A stretch of DNA of 35,547 bases from CAZAEL01 sp964484135 (GTDB taxonomy: Bacteria; Elusimicrobiota; Elusimicrobia; FEN-1173), in the NCBI GenBank assembly GCA_964484135.1, contig CAZAEL010000023.1:1-35547 (forward strand), read 5' to 3'. Shown here one piece after another: positions 25,728 through 34,400 of this stretch. The translations under genes and the position numbers were made by a program. The notes beneath the pieces were generated by a model that was not told the origin of the DNA, did no database searches, and worked only from the letters and a program-made list of their open reading frames with translations. How positions within the stretch are numbered: the first letter of the stretch is position 1; the number at the start of each line of letters is the position of its first letter.

Positions 25728-27317
25728 ATGACTTCCGCCGCGCCCTCCGGCCCCGCGACGGCGGAGAGCGTTCCTTTCTCCGGGCCGTTGCACCGCGTGT
25801 TGTTGCTGTCCCCCTATCGGGAGACGGCGGAGGCCCTGCGCCGCATCCTGCAGGCCTTCGGCGCGGAGGTGGCGGTCTGCGAGGTGGAGACCGCGTTTTG
25901 GGAGCACCTCCACGGCGCGCGGTGGGACGTGATCCTCCACGAGCTGGAGCGGGACACCGCGCCCTCGGCCCAGTCCTACGCGCGCTGGCGCGCGGTCCAG
26001 CCGGACGCCCAGCTGTGGCTGCTTTTGAACTCGGACGAGGTTCCCCCGTCTCTGGCCGATCTGTCCCGGGAAAAATTCGTCCAGGTCTTTCACAAACCTT
26101 TCCAGCCGGACGCGCTGTTCCGCGCCCTGCAGGGGCTGCCGGACCGGTCCGTGGGCGGGCTGCCGCGGGCGGAGGCCCATGTGCTGGTGGCCAACGCGGA
26201 CGCGGCCTTCTGCGAGGACATTCTGGAGTTGCTGACCCTGGAAGGCCATCGGGGCCGCACGGCCCGGCGCGGACGCGAGGCCGTGGACGAGGCCCAGCGC
26301 CGGTTCTACCACGTGGCCCTGGTGGACACGGGCCTGCCGGACATGCGGGCCTGGGAGGTGGCCGCGCGCCTCAGGGAGGTCAACCCCCACGTGATGGTGA
26401 TCGTGCTGGCGGATTACGCGTCGCTGGACACGGTGCTGCATTCCATGCGCGCGGACGTGTACGACTGCCTGCTCAAGCCCCTGGACACCTTCGTTTTCCG
26501 GCGCACCCTGCAGAAGGCCCTGGAGAAGCAGAAGCTGGGCCTGCAGATCCAGGCCCTGCTCGAAGGGTTGAAGCGGGCCAACCAGGACTTCATGCGGATC
26601 AACGAGGTGCAGAGCCGCTTCCTGCGCGTCGTCAGCCACGACCTGTTGACGCCGCTGACCGCGGTGAAGGGATACGTCCAGGCGCTCAAGGCCGGCATGA
26701 TCCCGGCCGCGCAATACCCCCGCTGTTTCGCCACCATGGAGCGGGAATGCGAGCACCTGGAGCACCTGATCGGCGATTTGGTGGATTTCGTGAGCATCGA
26801 GGCGGGCAAGCTGCGCCTCAAGAAGGCGGAGCTGGATCCCCGCGGCGTGTTCGAGGACGTGACCCAGCGCTTCCAGGAGCCGGCGCGGCAGAAGAACATC
26901 CTGTACAAGGTGGAGGGCCTGCAGCGGGCCTGGCCCAAGGTCCTGGTGGACCCGCGGCGGCTGGACCAGCTCCTGACCAACCTGATCGGCAACGCCATCA
27001 AGTACACGCCGTCGGGGGGCGCGGTGCGGGTCCACTTTTCCAGGAGCGAGACCCATTTGCACGTGCGGGTGCAGGACACGGGCGAGGGCGTGGCGCCGGA
27101 GCACCTGGCGCGGGTCTTCGAGCAGTTTTTCCAGGTGAACCCGTCGGCGCCCGAGCGCAAGGGGCTGGGCCTGGGGCTGTCCATCGCGCGGGAGATCATC
27201 CACCGGCACGGCGGCGAGATCGGCGTGGAGAGCAAGGGCGTGGGGCAGGGCACGGCTTTTTGGTTCACCCTGCCGTTCCTCGCGCCGGAACAGGCGTCGC
27301 CCGCCCCCGCGAACTGA
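25728..27317 (+). CDS. Hybrid receiver-histidine kinase, paralogue of the divergent gene
   Basis: 529 residues from ATG 25728, chosen because GGAGG lies 8 bases upstream; a longer frame from TTG 25656 runs through a leader hairpin. No transmembrane helix. Residues about 20-130 form a pseudo-receiver that keeps F-H-K-P-F. Residues about 145-265 form a receiver with phospho-acceptor D200 (L-V-D-T-G-L-P) and L-L-K-P, but its acidic pocket is reduced (V-A-N-A-D-A). HisKA has V-S-H-D-L-L-T-P with H304; the Arg usual after H-D-L is Leu. The ATPase domain has N-L-I-G-N-A-I-K-Y-T, D-T-G-E-G-V and G-L-G-L-G-L-S-I. Close to the divergent kinase throughout the catalytic half, including D-F-V-S-I-E-A-G-K-L-R. 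A response regulator follows after 1 base. Confidence 0.92.
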   Translation: MTSAAPSGPATAESVPFSGPLHRVLLLSPYRETAEALRRILQAFGAEVAVCEVETAFWEHLHGARWDVILHELERDTAPSAQSYARWRAVQPDAQLWLLLNSDEVPPSLADLSREKFVQVFHKPFQPDALFRALQGLPDRSVGGLPRAEAHVLVANADAAFCEDILELLTLEGHRGRTARRGREAVDEAQRRFYHVALVDTGLPDMRAWEVAARLREVNPHVMVIVLADYASLDTVLHSMRADVYDCLLKPLDTFVFRRTLQKALEKQKLGLQIQALLEGLKRANQDFMRINEVQSRFLRVVSHDLLTPLTAVKGYVQALKAGMIPAAQYPRCFATMERECEHLEHLIGDLVDFVSIEAGKLRLKKAELDPRGVFEDVTQRFQEPARQKNILYKVEGLQRAWPKVLVDPRRLDQLLTNLIGNAIKYTPSGGAVRVHFSRSETHLHVRVQDTGEGVAPEHLARVFEQFFQVNPSAPERKGLGLGLSIAREIIHRHGGEIGVESKGVGQGTAFWFTLPFLAPEQASPAPAN

Positions 27318-27318
27318 C

Positions 27319-27714
27319 GTGGCGCCCCGGACCATCCTCATCGCGGAGGACGATCCGAACATTTCCGGCCTTTTGGAGGTTTTTTTGAGCGGTCGGGGGT
27401 ACAGCGTGAAGGTCGCGGCCGACGGGGAGGAGGCGCTGAGGCTGACGGCGGAGGTCAAGCCCGACCTCCTCATCACGGACGTGATGATGCCCCGCATGAA
27501 CGGGTACCAGCTGGTGCACGCCCTGACGGCGGAGCGGTACGACATCCCCACGCCCAAGATCATCATCCTGACGTCCCGGAACGACCCCACGGACGTCAAT
27601 CGGGGGTTGACCGTGGGGGCGGACATGTACATCCCCAAGCCGTTCGACATGCTGGACGTGGCGGCGCGGGTGGAAGAGCTTTTGTCGGCGAAGAAACCGG
27701 ACAACGCGGGTTAG
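27319..27714 (+). CDS. Single-domain response regulator (receiver only)
   Basis: 131 residues from GTG 27319, one base after the TGA of the kinase gene, so translation is probably coupled; no good ribosome site is seen. It is a complete receiver: acidic residues E10-D11-D12, phospho-acceptor D54 in I-T-D-V-M-M-P, T85 and K107 in I-P-K-P-F. There is no output domain. Such proteins act by binding a partner or by passing phosphate on. The partner may be the preceding kinase, the divergent kinase (whose fused receiver could exchange phosphate through a relay), or the membrane protease encoded 26 bases downstream. These links rest on gene order only. Confidence 0.93.
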   Translation: MAPRTILIAEDDPNISGLLEVFLSGRGYSVKVAADGEEALRLTAEVKPDLLITDVMMPRMNGYQLVHALTAERYDIPTPKIIILTSRNDPTDVNRGLTVGADMYIPKPFDMLDVAARVEELLSAKKPDNAG

Positions 27715-27740
27715 TCGGTCTCAGGGGAGGAAGCGTCCTT

Positions 27741-29444
27741 ATGCGGAAACTGAAAATTTTCTGGATGAACCACTGGGTGAAGATCGTCGTCACCTCGGTG
27801 CTCTTGTTGCTGATCTTTTTCACGTACCTCGGCCTGGCTTCCCTGGAGTCCTTCTATCGCAACCTCACCCTGGCCACCATCCCCCTCCAGCTCCTGCTGA
27901 CGGGCCTGAACGCCTTCATCTTCGTGTACTTCTACATGCTGATCATGGGCCGCGGTTTCGGCAAGCTCCGCAAGAACGTCCAGATCAAGTCCGACACGGT
28001 GAACATCACCTTCAAGGACGTGATCGGCCTGGAGAACGCCAAGAAGGAGGCCATGGAGGTGGTCCAGCTCCTCAAGGACCGGGCGCGCCTCAAGGCCATC
28101 GGCGGCAAGATCATCAAGGGCCTCCTCATGGTGGGGCCCCCGGGCACGGGCAAGACCCTGCTGGCCAAGGCCATCGCCACGGAGGCGGGGGTCCCCTTCG
28201 TGAGCATGGCGGGGTCCGAGTTCGTGGAGGTGTTCGTGGGCGTGGGGTCCAGCCGCGTCCGCTCCCTCTTCACCAAGGCCCGGCAGCTGGCGTACGCCCA
28301 CGGGGCCTGCATCATCTTCATCGACGAGCTGGATGTGATCGGGCGGGGCCGCCACTTCAACGCCTTCGGCGGCGGCGAGGAGACCAACAGCACCCAGAAC
28401 CAGCTTTTGGTCGAGATGGACGGCCTGGGCGAAAAACAGGAGAACGTCATCGTCATCGGGGCCACCAACGCCGGCGAGGAGGTGCTGGACAAGGCCCTCC
28501 TCCGCCCCGGGCGCTTCGACCGCAAGATCTACATCGACCGTCCGAACCTGGACGAACGCATCGAGCTTTTCCGCTATTACCTCAGGAAGATCAAGCACGA
28601 CCCGGACATCGACATCGGGCGGCTGGCGCGGAAGTCCGTGTTTAAGTCCCCGGCGGACATCATGAACATCGCCAAGGAGTCGGCCCTGATCGCCACCCGC
28701 AACGGGCGCGACATGGTGACGTACAAGGACCTCACCCAGGCCATCGAGCGGATCGACCTGGGCGTGGCCCACCGGCTGAACATGGCGCCCCAGGAGCGGG
28801 AGGCCGTGGCGTACCACGAGACGGGGCACCTCATGGTCCTCTACCAGCTCCACCCGACGGACGACGTGTTCAAGGCCTCCATCATTTCGCGCGGCGGGGC
28901 CCTGGGCGTGGTGCACCACCAGCCGCGGGAGGAGTTGCACACGGCCAGCCGCGAGAAGATGCTGGCGGACATCAAGGTGGCTCTGGGGGGGTATATCGCC
29001 GAGAAGATCAAGTACGGCGTCACCTCCAGCGGCGTGGCCTCGGACTTCAGCGCGGCCACGCGCCAGGCCCACGTCATGGTCTGGCGCCTCGGCATGGGCA
29101 CCAACGGGTACGTGGGCGACTTCGCCTCCATCCCGGAGAACGAATTGTCCGATCACCTCAAGGAAAAACTGAACAACGAGACCCACGCCATCCTGTCCTC
29201 CTGCGCCAAGGAGGTCGAGGCCTTCCTCCGGAAGGAGTGGAACATCGTGGACCGGTTCGCCCAGGAGTTGCTCAAGAGGGACGAATTGGAGTATGATGAG
29301 ATTCATGCCATCTTCGCGGAATACGGCAAGGCCCGGGCCCAGGTGCCCATCCAGACCGTCAAGCCGGACGAGGTCCCGTCCGGCGCCGCCGAGCCTCCCG
29401 CGTCGGCCCCTTCGGTCGGCGCTTCGCCGGGCACTCCCCCTTAA
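27741..29444 (+). CDS. FtsH-like membrane AAA+ zinc metalloprotease, short periplasmic loop
   Basis: 567 residues. Two membrane helices (about 13-33 and 47-69) are joined by only about 15 residues, far shorter than the periplasmic domain of FtsH. The AAA+ module has Walker A GPPGTGKT (132-139), pore motif F-V-G-V-G-S, Walker B I-F-I-D-E-L-D (192-198) and R-P-G-R-F-D-R. The M41 protease has H-E-T-G-H (359-363) where FtsH usually has H-E-A-G-H, and D435 as likely third zinc ligand. All catalytic residues are present. It should extract and degrade membrane or cytoplasmic proteins. The Pro/Ala-rich tail is short. The ribosome site GGGGAGGA lies about 10 bases before ATG, and AGGA there can pair with TCCT (27736-27739). 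A second, canonical ftsH probably exists elsewhere in the genome. Confidence 0.9.
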   Translation: MRKLKIFWMNHWVKIVVTSVLLLLIFFTYLGLASLESFYRNLTLATIPLQLLLTGLNAFIFVYFYMLIMGRGFGKLRKNVQIKSDTVNITFKDVIGLENAKKEAMEVVQLLKDRARLKAIGGKIIKGLLMVGPPGTGKTLLAKAIATEAGVPFVSMAGSEFVEVFVGVGSSRVRSLFTKARQLAYAHGACIIFIDELDVIGRGRHFNAFGGGEETNSTQNQLLVEMDGLGEKQENVIVIGATNAGEEVLDKALLRPGRFDRKIYIDRPNLDERIELFRYYLRKIKHDPDIDIGRLARKSVFKSPADIMNIAKESALIATRNGRDMVTYKDLTQAIERIDLGVAHRLNMAPQEREAVAYHETGHLMVLYQLHPTDDVFKASIISRGGALGVVHHQPREELHTASREKMLADIKVALGGYIAEKIKYGVTSSGVASDFSAATRQAHVMVWRLGMGTNGYVGDFASIPENELSDHLKEKLNNETHAILSSCAKEVEAFLRKEWNIVDRFAQELLKRDELEYDEIHAIFAEYGKARAQVPIQTVKPDEVPSGAAEPPASAPSVGASPGTPP

Positions 29445-29450
29445 TCCCCT

Positions 29451-30291
29451 ATGGGCGGTCGGACAGCGGCGATCGGTTCTCTTTTTTTTGGCCGTCTGGC
29501 CTCTGGCCGCCTGTTCCCAATCGCCCACCTATCCCCGCAAGGACCTGTCGCAGTCCGTCCGGGAGCTCTGCCGGAGGGAGTTCGATTTCGAGGCCGACGC
29601 CCGCCTGGTGGGGCGGACCTTTTACGTCTCCTGCCTGTTGGACGGGCTGGTGGGCAAGGACCTGGGGCTTCAGCAGGAGACCCTGCGGAAGCTGGAGGGG
29701 GCCATGCTGTCCAGCACGCGGGTGGCCCTGTCCACGGACGCGCAGATCAACTTCATCGCGGTCAAGGCGCGCGACTCGCGGCTGGGCGTCACGGTGACGC
29801 TCCTGCGGTACTTCCCGGACATCAAGAGCCTCATCTACATGCGGATTTCGCGGACGGACTTCGAAGACCGGCTCGTGCTGGAGACGGAGAACTCCCTGGA
29901 GCCGGAGCCTTCCGGGGAATGGCGGGACATCCCCATGACGGAGTTCCTGTCGCGGCTCCTGGCCTCCCGCCTGCAGCGGCAGTTTTCCGCCAACCCCCTG
30001 GTGGGGGCGTTCCTCCAGGTCAGGAAGGTGAGCGGGTCCTTCCGCGAGGGGACGCTGACCCTGCTCCTGGACAAGTTCGAGAACGACCCCAACACGCGGA
30101 TTTTGATCGAGGAAATCCTCCGCACCGCGGTGGAGGACACGGCCGCGGACGTGATCCGCAAGTACAACGCGGCCGGTATCGTGAAACGGATCGCGGTGCG
30201 CGACGACGCGGGACGCGCCTTTTTCACGTTGGAGGTGGACCCCCTCCTTGAAAAGAAAAAAGACGTTCAGCGAAGAGATGGCCTCTCCTAA
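29451..30291 (+). CDS. Putative lipoprotein; signal peptide and body in different frames
   Basis: The body (about 265 residues from codon 29488 to TAA 30289-30291) begins A-V-W-P-L-A-A-C-S, a lipobox with Cys as first mature residue. No ATG or GTG in that frame exists between the ftsH-like stop and the lipobox; only TTG 29488 (too close) or codons deep inside the upstream gene. ATG 29451, 6 bases after the upstream stop, gives M-G-G-R-T-A-A-I-G-S-L-F in another frame. Loss of one T from the T8 tract 29482-29489 joins the two into a normal lipoprotein signal (M-G-G-R...L-F-L-A-V-W-P-L-A-A-C). I recognise no domain in the mature part: mixed alpha/beta, one further Cys pair early on (E-L-C-R-R, V-S-C-L-L). 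The join could be slippage, a true mutation or a base-calling error. Confidence 0.72.
29482..29489 (+). other. T8 homopolymer at the signal-peptide frame change
   Basis: Eight consecutive T in otherwise GC-rich coding sequence, at the exact point where the ATG 29451 frame must shift by -1 to enter the lipobox frame. T7 restores one uninterrupted reading frame of 280 codons. Confidence 0.85.
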
Positions 30292-31300
30292 GGAGCCCCT
30301 TGACCCCGAGCCCCGCGGCGGCGCGGCGCCTCCGGCCCGTCCGGCGGAGCAGGCCGTCCCGGCCCGGGCCGAAAAATCCGTCCCGCCGCCCGCCCCGGCG
30401 CCGGTGCCGGCCCCCACGGCCCGTCAGAAGCTGCTCGGCGTTTTCCTGCGCCGCGGCACCTGGCCCATGTACGGGTTTTTCAAGGAGGCGCTGCAGGGAA
30501 TCCAACGGGTCGCTTTTTCCCAGGGCTACGGCATGGTGATCGTCAACCCGGTGGCGGAGAACGAGACCGAGGAGAACATCGGCAAGGTCGTGGCCTCTTT
30601 GAAGGACGCGGTGCAGGGGTTCCTCCTGATCGCGCCGGAGCCCAACCCCGCTTTTTTCAAGTCCCTGGTGCGCGACAAGATCCCGGTGGTGGTCCTGTAC
30701 AGGCGTTTCCCCCAGCTGAGTTACGTGGAGGTGGACAACGAGGGGGGGGCCTTCGCCGCGGTGGAACACCTGATTTCCCTGGGACACACGCGCATCGCGT
30801 ACATCAACGGGCCCCCGGACGCGGTGGACGCCCAGGAGCGCCTCGCCGGGTACCACAAGGCCCTGTCCAAGCACGGCCTGCTTTACCGGGAGGACTACGT
30901 GGTGACGGGGGACTTCGAACAGCCCAAGGCGTACAAGGTCACCAAGGACCTGCTCAGCCGGAACCCCGCGCCCACGGCCATCTTCGCGGCCAACGACTGG
31001 ATGGCCCTCGGCGCCATCTCCGCGGTGCACGACGAGGGGCTTTCCGTGCCCGGCCACGTGGCGGTGGTGGGGTTCGACGATCTGGAAATGCCCAGCCACA
31101 CCTTCCGGGCGCCGTCCTTGACCACGGTGCGCCAGCCCATTTACGACATCGCCAAGGAGGGCACGGAAACCCTGATCCTCCTGGTGGAAGGCCGGGTCAC
31201 GGACCTGCGCCAGAAGGTTTTTCCCAGCCAGTTGATCGTGCGCACCAGTTGCGGCGCCTCCTTGAAGCCGGCTGTCCAGCCCCCGGAAAAAAACCCCTAG
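30278..31300 (+). CDS. LacI/GalR-type sensor domain protein lacking the HTH domain
   Basis: 340 residues. The C-terminal 280 residues are a Peripla_BP_3/LacI-type ligand domain: F-F-K-E-A-L-Q-G-I, D-N-E-G-G-A-F-A-A-V-E-H-L, G-H-T-R-I-A-Y-I-N-G, A-I-F-A-A-N-D-W-M-A-L-G, V-V-G-F-D-D-L-E and T-T-V-R-Q-P. In regulators these follow an N-terminal helix-turn-helix of about 60 residues. Here that part is a Pro/Ala/Glu-rich, probably disordered stretch (about 1-48) with no helix-turn-helix. There is no signal peptide, so it is not a typical periplasmic binding protein. It probably senses a sugar or nucleoside-like ligand in the cytoplasm and acts through a partner. It overlaps the lipoprotein gene by 14 bases. 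TTG 30248, with GGAGGTGG about 10 bases upstream, is an alternative start adding K-R-K-K-T-F. Confidence 0.85.
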   Translation: MASPKEPLDPEPRGGAAPPARPAEQAVPARAEKSVPPPAPAPVPAPTARQKLLGVFLRRGTWPMYGFFKEALQGIQRVAFSQGYGMVIVNPVAENETEENIGKVVASLKDAVQGFLLIAPEPNPAFFKSLVRDKIPVVVLYRRFPQLSYVEVDNEGGAFAAVEHLISLGHTRIAYINGPPDAVDAQERLAGYHKALSKHGLLYREDYVVTGDFEQPKAYKVTKDLLSRNPAPTAIFAANDWMALGAISAVHDEGLSVPGHVAVVGFDDLEMPSHTFRAPSLTTVRQPIYDIAKEGTETLILLVEGRVTDLRQKVFPSQLIVRTSCGASLKPAVQPPEKNP

Positions 31301-31310
31301 AACCGGTTCT
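31299..31310. promoter_or_regulatory. Operator-like palindrome AGAACCGGTTCT
   Basis: A perfect 12-base palindrome with a central CCGG lies at the stop codon of the LacI-type gene and 166 bases before the next gene. LacI-family operators commonly have this AACCGGTT-like form with a central CG step. No -35/-10 pair that I trust was found in the AT-richer stretch 31340-31476, which is dominated by pyrimidine runs. Confidence 0.35.
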
Positions 31311-31476
31311 GTATCCGCGCTCCCCTCCCGCCCCCTCTCCGCGGGCTGAACAACTTATTTCATGCAAAAACAGCAAACAAAATCCCACCCGATATTTACA
31401 GAATAGTTACAACTCTTTTATCGTTTCTTTCCCTTTTTCCCTTTAAACTTTTAATAACTACAAAAGGGGGGCTCCT

Positions 31477-34400
31477 GTGGGGAGATCCGGTCATTTGAGG
31501 AAGGATCATTTCGGAGCGGGAACAAAGGGGACGGCTTGTTTTCTGGCCGTTGTTTTCTTTTATTCCGCCGTTTTCGCTCCCCTGGCGGAAGCCAATTTTT
31601 GGGAAGAGCGCCGTCAGGCCGTAAACCGGGAAAAGGCGCCTTTGCCTTCCGACGCCGCCGTCCCCTCCGCGTCGCCCGTTCCCCATCCCGCGCGGCCGGA
31701 TCAACACACGCACGTCTCCTCCCCCGTCCAATACGCCCGCGCGCCGAGCGCGGCCGCGGAGCTCCATCAGGCGCTGCCCGCCGTCGGGCAGGCCGCGCTG
31801 TCGCGCCTCGCCGCCCCGGCCCTGCCGGGGGAAACGGCGGGAGGCCGGGACACCCCCCAGGCGCCCCAGGCCCTGCTCCGGCGTTTGCCCTCCTGGATCA
31901 ACACCCTGCCTTTGGAGTACGGCGACATCCAAAAAGTCTGGCTCGCCCCGTCCCCGGACAAACGGCCTTTGGTGGTCCTGATCCAGGACGCGCACAACGT
32001 CCCGACGGCGCAAAAGAACATCGCCGGCATGCTGGAACACATGGGGCGGGGCCTTGAGAAAGGGCCCCTCCTGGTGGGGCTGGAGGGGGCCAGCGGCGCC
32101 TTCCGCCTCGGTCCGTACCGGGCCCACCGGGACCGGAAGATCCAGGAGGCGGTGGGGAATTATTTGTTGCGGAACAATTACGTCAGCGGCCCCGAATATT
32201 ATGGAATGCTGTCTCCCCGGGAACCGCTCCTCTGGGGCGTGGAGGACCAGGGGCTTTACGGCGCCAACGTGGCGGCTTTTCGGGAAAGCCTGCCCCGCAA
32301 GGAGGAGTTTGAGCGGATCATTCAAGCGCTTGAGGACAGGGCCGGCCCCTTGAAGGCCCGCCTGTACGACCCGTCCCTCCGGGACCTGGACCAGGACCTG
32401 CGCGCGTACGGCGAAGGGAGCCTGGACCTCTTGAGCCATGTCCGGTTCCTGCGGAAGCGGGCGGGGGAGGCCCTGGTCCGCCGGATCTGTCCGGAGGTGG
32501 AGAAATTTTTGCGGGCCCTGGACGCGGAAGAAAACCTGGATTTCGCGGCGGTGGAACGGGAACGCAGGGCCCTCATCCAGGAGCTGTCGTTAAAGCTGGA
32601 CAAGGCGGAGCTGTCCGACCTGGTCAGCCACAGCCTGGCGTACCGCCTGGGTCGGCTGGGGGCCGGGGCCTACTACGGGCGACTGGCGGGGCTCTTGGAA
32701 CGGAAGGGCCTGCGCCTCCGCGATTACCCGGCTTTCGAGGGATACCTGGCCTATGTGGAGATGGCGGACCGGATCGACCGGTACGGCCTGTTCGAGGAGA
32801 TGGACCGGCTGACGGAGGCCGCCATCCGGCAATCCGCCCGGACCCCGGAGCAAATGGAGCTGATCCGGATCGGCCAGGACCTCGGGCGCCTCCGGAAGCT
32901 GAAGGACCAATCCTTCGGCCCGGCGGAGTGGGAGCAATACCGGGCCCGGCGGGAGGAGGTCCTGGCGTTGGGGGCCCGGCTGGAGCGCCTGGAGGGGGTC
33001 AGCGGCGGGGATCGGGGCGCGACGCCGTCCCTGGCCCGGATCCTGCCGGCGTTCGAGGGGTTCTACCAGGCGGCCCTTGAACGGAACCGGGCCATGGTGG
33101 AAAACCTGTTGAAACAGTTCCAGGTTCCGGGCTCCAAGTTCAATACAAAAGACAGGGAGTCCCGGCACCCAGAACCCGGCGCCGGGAACCCGGAAGTTCC
33201 CGTGGCGGCGCTGGTGGCGGGAGGGTTCCACGCCCCCGGCCTGGAGGCGCTCCTCAAGGAACAAAACATCTCCTGCGTGGTCATGACGCCCAAACTGGGG
33301 GAGTTGGACAAGGACGGGGCCAATTACCTGGACGCCTTCGCCCTGAACAGGACGCCGCTGGAGAAGATGCTGCTGGGAGAGCGTTTGTACCTGAGCCCGC
33401 CGCGGGGCATGGCGCAGGATCCGCCGGCAGGGGACGGGTTGGCCGGTTCCCAGGCGAAGCTGGAAACCGCGGCCGTGGCCGCGGAGATGGCGTTGACGGC
33501 GCGGGCCGCCGGGGACGACCGGGCCGCGGCGGAAGAGAGTTTGACCCGGGCCGCGGCGGACAGGCGGGCGGCCTTCGGGTGGCGGCGCCTGGTCGCCCGG
33601 ATCACGGGCTGGCGGCGGGGGGCCCGCGAGGTCCGGGTGGAGATGGTCACGGGGGACCGGTCCGCCGTGGTGCGGGCCCGGGCCGGAGAGGGCGATGATA
33701 TTGAGTTGACGCGGAAGACGGCGGACGGGCTCCGCGCCAAGGCCTGGGCGTTGCTGTACGGCCTGCGGGCGCGGTTCGGACGGCCCGCAAAAACCGGCGC
33801 GGACGTTTCCGGGCCGGCCCGCGTCGTCCCGGACGGCCTGTTGGAGGTGGCGGAAGAGCGCGGGGAGAGGACCATCCGCCAATTCATCCACGTGCACGAC
33901 GTCGGGTTGAGCCCGGAGGCGGGGGCCCTGATCCGTCGAAAGGTCCAGGGGGATGGACAAGGGTTTGCCCTGGTCTGGCGGGAGGGAGATGTTTTCAAGA
34001 CCGAAGTGAACGGCGAAGAGCGGGTCTTCGAAGGGCCTTTCCGGGAGAGGGTTCAGGACGTGCTTTTGGGGGTATCGGAGGAGCGCGCCAGGGCTTGGCG
34101 GCAGAAAGCGCAGGAAACGGAAAACGACGGCCCGGTGGAGGTGCAGGTGTCGGCCCTGGCCCGGGTCCACTACACCGACCCCGCCACCGGCAGAACCTAT
34201 TTTCTCCTCAAGATGGACGAAAAATTTCAGCGGTACGGCGTTCCGGGGGGGGCGCTGGAGCCGACCGACCCCGGACGTCAAACCCTGGAGGCCCGCGGCG
34301 CCAGAGGGTTCCGGGAGGACAAAGACCTGGTCTTCACCCTGGACGGAGCGGAGGTCCCCTGGTTCAGGAGCGAATGGATGGCGGACCCCTCGAACAAGGA

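Noticed and set aside
31340..31476. Promoter in the AT-rich stretch before the last gene
   Set aside because: TTTACA at 31395 has no acceptable -10 at 16-18 bases; nothing convincing.
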